From the NCBI RefSeq assembly GCF_945915435.1, contig NZ_CAMEFG010000035.1, positions 1 through 41,071 on the forward strand: a DNA stretch of 41,071 nt. The letters are read 5' to 3'. This document shows, one piece after another, positions 1 to 8,679 of this stretch. The translations under genes and the position numbers were made by a program. This DNA comes from an uncultured Paracoccus sp. (GTDB lineage Bacteria > Pseudomonadota > Alphaproteobacteria > Rhodobacterales > Rhodobacteraceae). The notes under the pieces are model-generated. The model was not told the origin of the DNA. It worked only from the letters and a program-made list of their open reading frames with translations, and searched no databases. The number at the start of each line of letters is the position of its first letter. Position 1 is the first letter of the stretch.

Positions 1-18
1 GCCGCTGCGAATCGCATG

Positions 19-162
19 TTAGCGCCAGAAGCTGAGGTATTCGACGAAACCCACGAACTCCCGCGCCAGGAAGATCGGGATATTGCCGCCCAGGAAAAGC
101 AGGTCGGCGGCCAGGATCAGGGCGATGAGCAGGCCAAGAAAGATCGCGATCCGGTTCGTCAT
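19..162 (-). CDS. 47-residue single-pass membrane peptide
   Basis: Small protein of unknown function. The ATG at 162 is preceded by a good ribosome binding site (AAAGGGA), which favours it over the longer frame starting at 228. Residues 4-24 form one hydrophobic helix (IAIFLGLLIALILAADLLFL), followed by a short amphipathic stretch and a C-terminal YLSFWR. The shape is a one-pass inner-membrane peptide with an aromatic tail. Rhodobacteraceae genomes often carry similar peptides of 45-50 residues, some misleadingly labelled glyceraldehyde-3-phosphate dehydrogenase; this is recalled, not checked. It lies downstream of the FliG-like gene on the same strand, about 105 bases away. Confidence 0.6.
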   Translation of the reverse strand: MTNRIAIFLGLLIALILAADLLFLGGNIPIFLAREFVGFVEYLSFWR

Positions 163-267
163 GCTGTCCCTTTCGCACCCGTTTTGCCGCGTCAGCGCGC
201 GGACCCGTTGCCTGCGGCGTGGCGGCACGGGCCTTGCTAGGCAAGGGAAGGGCTGCTCGCAAGGGGG

Positions 268-1317
268 TCATGGCGCGGGTTCTTCATCCGTGTCCTGATC
301 GGCGCCGACGGGGATCAGGATGATCTCGCCCTCGCCCTCCAGGCGGCGGATGGTGGCGACGACCTCGGACATGGCGGCCTCGGCATCGCTGGCAGGGACC
401 TTGCCAAGGGTCTCGATCTCCTCGCGCAGGGTGTCGGCCATGCGTGTGGACAGCGCGCCAAGGATGAAATCGACGGTGGGCAGGTCATCGCCCCTGGCAC
501 CGGCCAGCGCGCGGGTCAGTGCCGTGCCCTCGACCTCGCGCACGAAGCGGGGCACGTCGCGCGGGTCGATGCGGGCGGGGATGTTGGCCCATGTGAAGAT
601 CGTCCGGCGCACGCTTTCGGCGAAATCCGCATCGTCGTCGGCAAGGCCCGCCAGCACGCTGTCGCGCGTCGCGGATTGCGAAACGTTCAGGATCGCCCCC
701 ACCTTTTCGACCGGGCCGCCCCGTGATGCGGGTTGGGGCAGTGTGTCGGCGGCCTGGACCAGCGCCAGCCCGATCCGACGCAGCGCGGCCGCGTCGATCC
801 CGCCTGTCAGCGACATCGCATAGGCGATCTGCCGGGCAAGTTCGGGGTCGATCAGCTTGAACACCTCGGCCGCGCGGGGAACGGGCAGGTTCGAGAACAT
901 GACCGCCGCGATCTCGACCGCCTCGACCCGGACAAGCTCGGCCAGCGATTCCGCGGGCAGCGAGGCGATGCGTTCCCACGGATCGCTGATCCCCGACAGC
1001 GCCGCCATGCGCCGCAGGCGGCTGGTGGTGGCATCTGACAGGTGCCCTTCCAGCAGCGCCAGCGCCCCGTCGATGGAATCGGGAAAGGACAGGCCTACGG
1101 ATTCCAGTTGGTCGCAGAATTCCATGATGACGCAATCGCGGGTTTCGCGGTCCACGATGCCCATGATCGCGATTTCCTGCGCCAGCGCGGCTTGCGCGGT
1201 CTGGGGCAGGCGGCTGAGGTCCAGGTCGGACCCTTCGGCCAGCAGGTAACCCACGACGATCGCGGCTTTTTGCCGCGATGTCAGCACCTTGGATGCAAAG
1301 CCGTCACTGCCGATCAT
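268..1317 (-). CDS. FliG-like flagellar motor switch protein (orphan)
   Basis: A 349-residue protein resembling FliG, the rotor protein that couples the flagellar stator to the switch. The C-terminal third has the FliG pattern: a helix with FTWANIP, then VPRFVREVEGTALTRAL, then LSTRMADTLREEIETLG, VPASDAEAAMSEVV and a final RRLEGEGEI. The helix that carries torque residues in FliG keeps an Arg and has EE in place of the usual DD. The middle part (VGAILNVS) fits the FliG middle domain. The N-terminal 150 residues are more divergent. Length matches the family. No other flagellar gene lies within 40 kb, and purB is upstream on the same strand, so it could be a relic, a part of a dispersed flagellar system, or a repurposed scaffold. 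Confidence 0.8.
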   Translation of the reverse strand: MIGSDGFASKVLTSRQKAAIVVGYLLAEGSDLDLSRLPQTAQAALAQEIAIMGIVDRETRDCVIMEFCDQLESVGLSFPDSIDGALALLEGHLSDATTSRLRRMAALSGISDPWERIASLPAESLAELVRVEAVEIAAVMFSNLPVPRAAEVFKLIDPELARQIAYAMSLTGGIDAAALRRIGLALVQAADTLPQPASRGGPVEKVGAILNVSQSATRDSVLAGLADDDADFAESVRRTIFTWANIPARIDPRDVPRFVREVEGTALTRALAGARGDDLPTVDFILGALSTRMADTLREEIETLGKVPASDAEAAMSEVVATIRRLEGEGEIILIPVGADQDTDEEPAP

Positions 1318-1373
1318 TCCTGCCCCCGAATCGTGTCGCAGGGGCAGGATGGCAGAAAAAACCTAACAGGCGG

Positions 1374-2684
<1,311 letters not shown>

Positions 2685-2745
2685 CGAAAGCCTCCTTGGT
2701 TGGTGGGGCTTTAGCGCGCCGTTGCGCCAGCGGCAAGCTGGGCTG

Positions 2746-2768
2746 GGGTATTTGGGTGATGAAGAAAG
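2746..2768 (+). repeat. 23-bp intergenic repeat, copy 1
   Basis: The sequence starts GGGTATTTGGGTGATG and ends AAGAAAG. It is identical over 23 bases to 8557-8579. It sits between the purB ribosome binding site and the metQ terminator hairpin, two bases from the hairpin arm. Function unknown. Confidence 0.8.
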
Positions 2769-2770
2769 CG

Positions 2771-2802
2771 GGCGCGGCGCCCGGAGCGTCGGGCGCCGCG
2801 CC
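2771..2802 (-). terminator. metQ terminator hairpin
   Basis: A perfect 13-bp stem, 2771-2783 pairing with 2790-2802, has a 6-base loop (2784-2789). It lies 10 bases after the metQ stop codon. Read on the - strand it is followed by GCTTTCTTCATC, a pyrimidine-rich but interrupted tail, so termination may be partial or Rho-assisted. Confidence 0.7.
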
Positions 2803-2812
2803 GATTGCGGGA

Positions 2813-3595
2813 TCAGAAGGCGGGGATGACCGCGCCCTGATAGCGTTCCTCGATGAAGGCCTTGATGGCCGGGTCGTGGTAGGCCTCGATCAGGTCGGGC
2901 ACCCATTCGGCGTCCTGGTCCTGCTGGCGCACGACGATGATATTGGCATAGGGGCTGTCGGCGTCCTCCATCGCGATGGAATCCTCTTGCGGGTTCAGCC
3001 CGGCGTCCAGCGCGTAGTTGGTGTTGATGATCGCGATATCGGCATCGGCCAGCGTGCGGGGCAGTTGGGCGGCGTCGAGTTCGAGGAAGTCCAGCCCCTT
3101 GGGGTTGCCCGCGATGTCCAGCGGATTGGGGGTCAGGCCGACGTCCTCGCCCAGCGTCAGCAGGCCCTTGGCTTGCAGGAGCAGAAGGGCGCGGCCGCCG
3201 TTCGTCGGGTCGTTGGGGATCGCGACACGGGCGCCTTCGGGCAGGTCGTCGAGCGATTCCAGCTTGTCGGAATAGATCCCCATCGGCGTGGTGATGGTCT
3301 TGGCGACCGTGACCAGATCGAAGCCGCGATCGGCGATCTGGTTGTCCAGATAGGGCTGGTGCTGGAAGCTGTTGGCGTCCAGGTCGCCGTCGTTCAGCGC
3401 TTGGTTGGGGATGACGTAGTCGGTGAACTCGATGATCTCGATGTTCAGACCGCGGTCGCGGGCGGTTTCGGCGACCTTCTCCATGATCTCGGCATGTTCG
3501 CCGACCGAGACGCCGACCTTGATGTCATGGGCCGAGACCATGCCCGCGCCTAGCGCGAGGGCTGCGGTCAGCGTGGCGAAGCGGAGTTTTCTCAT
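2813..3595 (-). CDS. metQ: methionine ABC transporter substrate-binding protein
   Basis: MetQ/NlpA family periplasmic receptor for D- and L-methionine, feeding MetI and MetN. The 260-residue protein starts MRKLRFATL and has a signal peptide of about 20 residues ending near VSA|HDIKVG. Family motifs include GVSVGEHAEIME, the NSFQHQPYL segment and IPNDPTNGGRALLLLQ. The ATG at 3595 is preferred over the GTG at 3601 because AGGAGA at 3602-3607 is correctly spaced only from the ATG. The signal peptide has no lipobox Cys, so it is probably a soluble periplasmic protein, unlike the E. coli lipoprotein. It is the last gene of metNIQ, 27 bases after metI. Confidence 0.95.
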   Translation of the reverse strand: MRKLRFATLTAALALGAGMVSAHDIKVGVSVGEHAEIMEKVAETARDRGLNIEIIEFTDYVIPNQALNDGDLDANSFQHQPYLDNQIADRGFDLVTVAKTITTPMGIYSDKLESLDDLPEGARVAIPNDPTNGGRALLLLQAKGLLTLGEDVGLTPNPLDIAGNPKGLDFLELDAAQLPRTLADADIAIINTNYALDAGLNPQEDSIAMEDADSPYANIIVVRQQDQDAEWVPDLIEAYHDPAIKAFIEERYQGAVIPAF

Positions 3596-3622
3596 CTGCA
3601 CTCTCCTGATGATGAAGCGGGA

Positions 3623-4297
3623 TCAGCGGCCCCGGTTGCGGGGCGCGCGTTTGTCGAAGCGCGCGGCGATCCATTCGCCGAGCGATTGCACGAACTGGAC
3701 GAGGACGACCATGATGACGACCACGATCAGCATGACGTCGGGCATGAAACGCTGGTAGCCGTAGCGGATGCCCAGGTCGCCCAGGCCCTTGCCGCCGACC
3801 GCGCCCACCATCGCCGAATAGCCGATCAGGCTGACCACGGCCAGCGTCAGGCCAAGGACGATGCCGGGCATCGCCTCGGGGACCAGCACCTTGCGCACGA
3901 TCTGGAAGGGGGTGGCGCCCATGGCGCGGGCGGCCTCGATCAGCCCGCTGTCGACTTCGCGGATCGAGGTTTCGACTAGCCGCGCGATGAAGGGGGCGGC
4001 GGCGATCGTCAGGGGCACGATGGCCGCCGTGGTGCCGATCGAGGTGCCGACCAGCCAGCGCGTGAAGGGGATGATCGACACGACCAGGATGATGAACGGA
4101 ACCGAGCGCGCGATGTTCACCACCAGCCCCAGCACCCGGTTGGTGTTGGGTGCCGACAGCAACTCGCCCCGGCGCGAGGTGGCCAGGAAGATCCCCAGCG
4201 GGCCGCCGATCAGCGTGCCGACCAGCGCCGCCACGCCGACCATATACAGCGTTTGCAGCGTCGAGACCCACAGAAGCTGGATCATGTTAGCCGACAT
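3623..4297 (-). CDS. metI: methionine ABC transporter permease
   Basis: Inner-membrane permease of the MetNIQ importer. The 224-residue protein has five or so hydrophobic segments and the permease coupling motif EAARAMGATPFQIVRKVLVPEA, which contacts the ATPase. Typical MetI features include SVPFIILVV, IGTTAAIVPL and the final GYSAMVGAVGGKGLGDLGIRYGY segment. The ATG at 4297 is used because AGGAG at 4306-4310 is spaced seven bases from it; the longer frame from 4303 would need a TTG start. The start overlaps the end of metN by 11 bases, a sign of translational coupling. It acts with MetN (cytoplasm) and MetQ (periplasm). Confidence 0.95.
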   Translation of the reverse strand: MSANMIQLLWVSTLQTLYMVGVAALVGTLIGGPLGIFLATSRRGELLSAPNTNRVLGLVVNIARSVPFIILVVSIIPFTRWLVGTSIGTTAAIVPLTIAAAPFIARLVETSIREVDSGLIEAARAMGATPFQIVRKVLVPEAMPGIVLGLTLAVVSLIGYSAMVGAVGGKGLGDLGIRYGYQRFMPDVMLIVVVIMVVLVQFVQSLGEWIAARFDKRAPRNRGR

Positions 4298-5354
4298 AGC
4301 CAAGCTCCTCGGTGATCATGCCGTATTCGGCCAGGAAACCGCGCGCCTCTTGCAGGCGCTGGTGGGGCAGGCTGACGATCAGGCTGCCGAAGGGGTTGGG
4401 GCCGATTTCCTCGATGGCGCCGGCAAGGATGTTCGTCTCGATCCCGCATTCGACGGTCATGCGCGACAGCATCGGCGTGGTGGCGTTCTGGCCGGTGAAG
4501 GTGATCTGCATGATCGCCTGCGCATCCGGTCCCTGCGGCTGCGGCTGCATCCGGCTGGCGACGAATCCCGGCAGGGCGACATCGGTGACGCCCTTGAGAA
4601 AGGACCGCGTCGTCGGGTGATCGGGGCGCGAAAAGACGCCGTAGGTCGGACCGGATTCGACGATGCGGCCGCCCTCGATCACCGCGACATGGTCGCAGAC
4701 GTCGCGGACAACGGCCATCTCGTGGGTGATCAGCAGGATGGTCAGGCCCAGTTCCCGGTTGATGTCGCGCAAAAGCGCCAGCACCTGCCGCGTGGTGTCG
4801 GGGTCCAGCGCCGAGGTCGCCTCGTCCGACAGCAGCACGCGGGGGCGGGTGGCAAGGGCGCGGGCGATGCCGACGCGCTGCTTTTGCCCGCCCGAGAGTT
4901 CCGCCGGATAACGGTCGCGCTGCGCGTCAAGTCCGACGAGGCGGATCAGATCGTCCACGCGCGGCGCGATTTCGGCGCGCGGGGTCCCTGCGATTTCCAG
5001 CGGCAGTCCGATATTGCCCGCCACCGTGCGCGAGGACAGCAGGTTGAAATGCTGGAAGATCATGCCGACCTTGCGCCGGATGTCGCGCAGCGCGGCGCCC
5101 GTGGCCGTGCCGACGTCCTGCCCGGCGACCAGCACCTTGCCCCGGCTGGGACGCTCCAGCCCGTTCACCAGCCGCAGCAGCGTGGATTTCCCCGCGCCCG
5201 AGCGCCCGATGATGCCGGTGATCGTGCCCGCGGGCACCTCCAGCGAGATGTCGTCCAGCGCCAGAACGTCGCCCGCGCCGCCCTTTTGCGGGAATGCGCG
5301 CGTCACGTTCTGGAATGAAATGGCCGGCTGGTCCCGGTCCTCTGCCTCGGTCAT
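4287..5354 (-). CDS. metN: methionine ABC transporter ATP-binding protein
   Basis: ATPase that powers methionine import. In the 355-residue protein the Walker A motif GRSGAGKST is at residues 50-58, the Q-loop in IFQHFNLL near 99-106, the signature LSGGQKQR at 153-160, Walker B LLSDEA at 174-179 and the switch His in LITHEM. The last 90 residues form the NIL/ACT-like domain that in E. coli MetN binds cytoplasmic methionine and inhibits transport (ITFTGQNATTPMLSR, then TNILAGAIEEI). It is the first gene of metNIQ. The 153 bases upstream hold two strong hairpins described separately, which makes RNA-level control possible. No known SAM riboswitch core was recognised. Confidence 0.97.
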   Translation of the reverse strand: MTEAEDRDQPAISFQNVTRAFPQKGGAGDVLALDDISLEVPAGTITGIIGRSGAGKSTLLRLVNGLERPSRGKVLVAGQDVGTATGAALRDIRRKVGMIFQHFNLLSSRTVAGNIGLPLEIAGTPRAEIAPRVDDLIRLVGLDAQRDRYPAELSGGQKQRVGIARALATRPRVLLSDEATSALDPDTTRQVLALLRDINRELGLTILLITHEMAVVRDVCDHVAVIEGGRIVESGPTYGVFSRPDHPTTRSFLKGVTDVALPGFVASRMQPQPQGPDAQAIMQITFTGQNATTPMLSRMTVECGIETNILAGAIEEIGPNPFGSLIVSLPHQRLQEARGFLAEYGMITEELGYVG

Positions 5355-5390
5355 CGCTAAACCCTGTTTCCTGGCGCAGAGCTATGCGCG

Positions 5391-5484
5391 GATACCCGTT
5401 CTTGGCAAGGGGGGTATCATGGCCCATGCCGAAACGCTGTTCCTGATTCAGGCAAGGCGCAGGAACAGCATTCCGAAATGGGCC
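5391..5484 (-). promoter_or_regulatory. tandem hairpins between tpiA and metN (candidate leader RNA)
   Basis: Hairpin 1: 5421-5445 pairs with 5460-5484 over 25 positions. There are 21 Watson-Crick pairs, one mismatch (5428/5477) and three positions (5429/5476, 5432/5473, 5435/5470) that are G-U pairs only in the - strand RNA. Hairpin 2: 5391-5397 (GATACCC) pairs with 5412-5418 (GGGTATC). Both loops are 14 bases, and in the - strand RNA both contain CCTTGCC. The element lies 23 bases after the tpiA stop and ends 37 bases before the metN start. No U-run follows either hairpin. It may be a tpiA terminator or processing site, a metN leader, or both. Confidence 0.55.
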
Positions 5485-5507
5485 GGATCGCCGGTTTTGG
5501 AAAAGAA

Positions 5508-6248
5508 TCAGCCGCCGGACGCGGCCAGCGCCGCGACGATGGGGCCGAAATCACCGGCCTTGAGGCTGGCGCCCCCGACCAGCGCGCCGTCCACATGGGG
5601 GATCGCGAAGATCTCGGCCGCGTTGCCCGGCTTGACCGAGCCGCCATAGAGCAGCGAGACATCCGCGCCGTCCGCAAAGCGCGCGGCCAGCCGGTCGCGC
5701 ATCAGGGCGTGGACCTCGGCGATCTGGTCGTTGGTGGGGGTGCGGCCCGTGCCGATGGCCCAGACGGGTTCATAGGCGACCACGGTATTCGCCGCGGTGG
5801 CGCAATCGGGGACGGATGCGGCCAGTTGGCCCGCGATCACGTCCAGCGTCTGGTCCGCGTCGCGCTGCGCCTCGGTCTCGCCCAGGCAGATCACGGCCAC
5901 CAGCCCGGCCTCATGGGCGGCGATGGCCTTGGCGCGGACCTGATCGTCGGTCTCGCCGTGGTCGGTGCGGCGTTCGGAATGGCCGAGGATGACATGGCTT
6001 GCCCCCGCATCGCGAAGCTGCGCCGCCGCGATGTCGCCGGTATGCGCGCCCGAGGCATTGGCGTGGCAATCCTGCCCGCCGGTGGCGATGCCCTTGGCCG
6101 CCATCGCGTGGATCAGCGTCGCGGGGGGGCAGATCAGCAGGTCGCAACCCGGTTGCGGATGGTCGGCCAGCAGCCGGTCCACCTCGGCCAGCGAGGCCAG
6201 CGTGCCGTTCATCTTCCAGTTGCCTGCGGCCAGTTTGCGCGGTGCCAT
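5508..6248 (-). CDS. tpiA: triosephosphate isomerase
   Basis: Interconverts dihydroxyacetone phosphate and glyceraldehyde 3-phosphate in glycolysis and gluconeogenesis. The 246-residue TIM barrel has all catalytic residues: Lys12 in NWKMNG, His90 in ILGHSERR, and Glu160 in [11 protein letters not shown], which also carries the flexible loop 6. The phosphate-binding [12 protein letters not shown] is near the C terminus. The start at 6248 is preceded by AAAGGACGAC; a frame extending 19 codons upstream has no family sequence. The gene is followed on the same strand by the metN leader region, and the Fe-S carrier gene on its 5' side also faces the same way. Confidence 0.97.
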   Translation of the reverse strand: MAPRKLAAGNWKMNGTLASLAEVDRLLADHPQPGCDLLICPPATLIHAMAAKGIATGGQDCHANASGAHTGDIAAAQLRDAGASHVILGHSERRTDHGETDDQVRAKAIAAHEAGLVAVICLGETEAQRDADQTLDVIAGQLAASVPDCATAANTVVAYEPVWAIGTGRTPTNDQIAEVHALMRDRLAARFADGADVSLLYGGSVKPGNAAEIFAIPHVDGALVGGASLKAGDFGPIVAALAASGG

Positions 6249-6328
6249 CTGTCGTCCTTTCGCCTGTGTCGCGACCCGATTAGGCAAAGCGCGGCGCGGG
6301 TTCAATGCAGATGGCGCTAACGGTGGTC

Positions 6329-6700
6329 TCAGGGCGCGGTGCGCGCCCCCTCCAGCGGTTCGAACCGGACCGATTCGCCGCAGCCGCAGGCCTCGGTGAC
6401 ATTGGGGTTGCGGAACCTGAAGCCGGATTCGAGAAGGCCGGTCTCATAGTCGATTTCCGTCCCGAAGAGGAACATCTGCGCGGTCGGCGCGATCATCACG
6501 CGGGCCTCGCCCTGTTCGACCACCTCGTCGGCGGGGTCGGGGGACTGGGCCAGTTCCATCGTGTATTCCATGCCCGCGCAGCCGCCCTTCTTCAGGCCGA
6601 TGCGCAGGCCATGCGCGGATTTTCCGGCCATGAGCCGGGCGATCTGACGCTCGGCCGCCGGGGTGATGGTGACCGGGGATTTGCCGGGGATCGAAAACAT
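6329..6700 (-). CDS. A-type Fe-S cluster carrier (IscA/SufA/ErpA family)
   Basis: A 123-residue HesB-like protein that accepts Fe-S clusters from the scaffold and passes them to target enzymes. The three conserved cysteines are present: one in [10 protein letters not shown] and two in ACGCGES near the C terminus. Residues [19 protein letters not shown] and [15 protein letters not shown] are nearly canonical. The ATG at 6700 follows AAGGAAAGG; an eight-codon longer frame is less likely. A 7-bp hairpin (6332-6348) overlaps the last codons but has no U tail. Family members cannot be assigned to SufA or ErpA from this sequence alone. A SufT-like gene lies 11 kb away rather than beside it, so the system is not arranged as a suf operon here. 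Confidence 0.92.
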   Translation of the reverse strand: MFSIPGKSPVTITPAAERQIARLMAGKSAHGLRIGLKKGGCAGMEYTMELAQSPDPADEVVEQGEARVMIAPTAQMFLFGTEIDYETGLLESGFRFRNPNVTEACGCGESVRFEPLEGARTAP

Positions 6701-6749
6701 CTGTGCCGCCTTTCCTTCCCGCACAAGATAGGGTGGGGCGGGCGGCGGC

Positions 6750-7628
6750 TCAAGTCCCCGCCTCGATCGCGGCCAGAAGCGCCATCACCACGCGGACCGA
6801 GTTGGTCGCGGCCAGACCCATGAAGGTTGCCATCTCATTGGCATCCGCCCCGCCCCCCGCAAGGTCGGAAACCGAGCGCGCGGCGATGAAATCGACCCCG
6901 TTGGCATGGGCGACATGGGCGACGGCGGCGCTTTCCATGTCCAGCACCTGCGCGCCGAAAGCCCCGTGCGCCCAGATCCGCAGCGCGGCGTTGTCGACGA
7001 AGGCGGGGCCGGAAAGCCCGTTGCCGCCCACGATGACGCGCGGCTGGTGGGACAGTTGGTGGCCCGCCTCGGTGCCGGTTTCCAGGGACATGGCCTCGAT
7101 CCGGTGCGCGGCTTGGGTCAGGCGGGGCGCGGTATCGAACCAGAAGCGGCGCCCGCGCCCGTCAGGGTCCGAGGCGGTCTCGACCGTCAGGGGGAAGGCC
7201 ATGCCGAAATTCGGGGCATCCGCGCGCAGATCGTCCAGGAAGGGCGGCGGCGCGAAGCCCTGCGCGGTTTCGCGGGCGAAGGCGGATTCGAGATATTGCC
7301 CCCAACGCGCGGGCAGGATCACGTCGCCCACGTTCAGCGCGGGATCGGCGCTGCCCGCGATGCCGGTCAGCACGATGGCCGTGACATTGTAGCGGTCCAA
7401 GAGAAGCTGCGCCGCCATCGCCCCGTTGACCATCGACATGCCCGAAAGGTAGATCACGACATGCGTGGCCCCGATGGTCGTGGTGGCGAAGTCGATGCCG
7501 TTCATGCGGCGGGTTTCGACCGCGATGCCCCGCCGGTCCAGTTCGGCCCGCAAGGCCAGCCATTCGGGCGTGTAGGAGGTCGCGACGGCGATGCGCGGCG
7601 TCGCGTCGTGAAAGGGGCGTTCTGGCAT
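6750..7628 (-). CDS. nucleoside phosphorylase / MTA-SAH nucleosidase-like protein
   Basis: A 292-residue member of the PNP/UDP phosphorylase superfamily. Two diagnostic parts are visible: VLTGIAGSADPALNVGDVILP, the substrate pocket strand-turn, and LDMESAAVAHVAHANGVDFIAARSVSD, which matches the methylthioadenosine/SAH nucleosidase motif with a catalytic Asp (SVSDLAG). It is about 60 residues longer than E. coli MtnN, with an insertion after residue 105. It may split MTA or SAH and so tie in with methionine recycling, but other nucleosides are possible. The ATG at 7628 follows CGGAG at suitable spacing. It diverges from rpsD. Confidence 0.8.
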   Translation of the reverse strand: MPERPFHDATPRIAVATSYTPEWLALRAELDRRGIAVETRRMNGIDFATTTIGATHVVIYLSGMSMVNGAMAAQLLLDRYNVTAIVLTGIAGSADPALNVGDVILPARWGQYLESAFARETAQGFAPPPFLDDLRADAPNFGMAFPLTVETASDPDGRGRRFWFDTAPRLTQAAHRIEAMSLETGTEAGHQLSHQPRVIVGGNGLSGPAFVDNAALRIWAHGAFGAQVLDMESAAVAHVAHANGVDFIAARSVSDLAGGGADANEMATFMGLAATNSVRVVMALLAAIEAGT

Positions 7629-7685
7629 CAATGGCTCCGGCTGTTCGGGACAGGCTTGCGTGGGCGCGCGCGCGGCGTCAATGGC

Positions 7686-7713
7686 TTGACACGGGCCGCG
7701 ACGGGGATATAAG
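7686..7713 (+). promoter_or_regulatory. sigma-70 type promoter for rpsD
   Basis: A consensus TTGACA at 7686-7691 and TATAAG at 7708-7713 are separated by 16 bases. This is the best promoter match noticed in the window. Initiation would fall near 7720 and leave a leader of about 145 bases before rpsD. Confidence 0.7.
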
Positions 7714-7737
7714 CGCGGCTTCATTGGTGTTGGTGGC

Positions 7738-7850
7738 CCCCGCAAGGGGATTCCTGTCGGGCTTATCGCCAGAGGACAACGCCCTTCTGCCGCCCGAGCG
7801 GTTCCGGGGAACGCTGCCATTCCCGGCCCTGCCGCTTCGGGTATTTTTGT
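7738..7850 (+). promoter_or_regulatory. structured rpsD leader with attenuator-like hairpin
   Basis: A small hairpin CCCC-GCAA-GGGG (7738-7749) has a GNRA tetraloop. Further on, CCCGAGCGG (7793-7801) pairs with CCGCTTCGGG (7832-7841) with one bulged T, and inside it CCGGG (7804-7808) pairs with CCCGG (7822-7826). The stem is followed directly by TATTTTTGTG and then the ribosome binding site GAAGGAG. A stem plus U-rich run ahead of a ribosomal protein gene suggests attenuation, perhaps by S4 itself. This is inferred from sequence only. Confidence 0.45.
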
Positions 7851-7864
7851 GAAGGAGATCAGAG

Positions 7865-8485
7865 GTGACCAAACGCACCGCTGCCAAATACAAGATCGAC
7901 CGCCGGATGGGCGAAAACATCTGGGGTCGCGCGAAATCCCCGGTCAACCGCCGCGAATACGGCCCCGGCCAGCACGGCCAGCGCCGCAAGGGCAAGCTGT
8001 CGGACTTCGGCACCCAGCTGCGCGCCAAGCAGAAGCTGAAGGGCTATTACGGCGACCTGACCGAAAAGCAGTTCCGCCGCATCTATGGCGAGGCCGAGCG
8101 CGTCAAGGGCGACACCGGCGAGAACCTGATCGGCCTGCTGGAGCGCCGTCTGGACGCCGTCGTCTATCGCGCCAAGTTCGTGCCGACCATTTTCGCCGCG
8201 CGCCAGTTCGTGAACCACGGCCATGTCGAGGTGAACGGCCAGCGCGTCAACATCGCGTCCTATCGTGTCAAGGAAGGCGACGTGATCTCGATCCGCGAGC
8301 GTTCGCGTCAACTGGCCATCGTGCTGGAAGCCGTCGGTCTGGCCGAGCGTGACGTGCCCGATTATATCGAAGCCGATCACAACAAGATGACCGCGACCTT
8401 CGTGCGCACCCCGGCCCTGGGCGACGTGCCCTATGCCGTCGTGATGGAGCCGAACCTGGTCGTCGAATATTACGCGAAGAACTGA
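7865..8485 (+). CDS. rpsD: 30S ribosomal protein S4
   Basis: Primary 16S rRNA-binding protein that nucleates assembly of the small subunit body. The 206-residue protein has the N-terminal S4 region ([29 protein letters not shown]) without the zinc-binding cysteines, so it is the C-minus type. The S4 RNA-binding domain follows at about residues 97-160, with [32 protein letters not shown]. The start is GTG at 7865 with GAAGGAG nine bases upstream. It is a single-gene unit with its own promoter and terminator, separate from the ribosomal protein superoperons, as is usual in alphaproteobacteria. Confidence 0.97.
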   Translation: MTKRTAAKYKIDRRMGENIWGRAKSPVNRREYGPGQHGQRRKGKLSDFGTQLRAKQKLKGYYGDLTEKQFRRIYGEAERVKGDTGENLIGLLERRLDAVVYRAKFVPTIFAARQFVNHGHVEVNGQRVNIASYRVKEGDVISIRERSRQLAIVLEAVGLAERDVPDYIEADHNKMTATFVRTPALGDVPYAVVMEPNLVVEYYAKN

Positions 8486-8510
8486 TCCTTTCCCGGATCG
8501 CAGGTTTCAG

Positions 8511-8540
8511 GGCCGTCCCTTCGGGGGCGGCCTTTCGCGT
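8511..8540 (+). terminator. rpsD terminator with UUCG tetraloop
   Basis: GGCCGTCCC (8511-8519) pairs with GGGGCGGCC (8524-8532) with one G-U pair around a TTCG loop (8520-8523), the extra-stable C(UUCG)G type. It is followed by TTTCGCGTTT and lies 25 bases after the rpsD stop. Confidence 0.8.
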
Positions 8541-8556
8541 TTGAGGGGCGTTTTTT

Positions 8557-8579
8557 GGGTATTTGGGTGATGAAGAAAG
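8557..8579 (+). repeat. 23-bp intergenic repeat, copy 2
   Basis: Identical over 23 bases to 2746-2768 and in the same orientation. It follows the rpsD terminator and a run of six T (8551-8556). A looser relative, GGGTATTTTTGTGAAG, occurs at 7839-7854 in the rpsD leader. Confidence 0.8.
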
Positions 8580-8679
8580 GCGGGTGGTTTTCCCCCTGCG
8601 ATCACAAGATGGCAATCGGGCTTGCAACCGGCGGGTCTTGCGGTGTCATTGTCGCCAGGGCGTTTTGGAAAGGGACGGC

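Noticed and set aside
232..246. CCTTGC-TAG-GCAAGG hairpin near the left end
   Set aside because: Only a 6-bp stem with a 3-base loop and no U tail. It may end the FliG-like gene transcript but is too weak to list.
6355..6375. GGTTCGAACC resembling a tRNA T-loop
   Set aside because: It lies inside the Fe-S carrier coding sequence, with no matching acceptor, D or anticodon arms.
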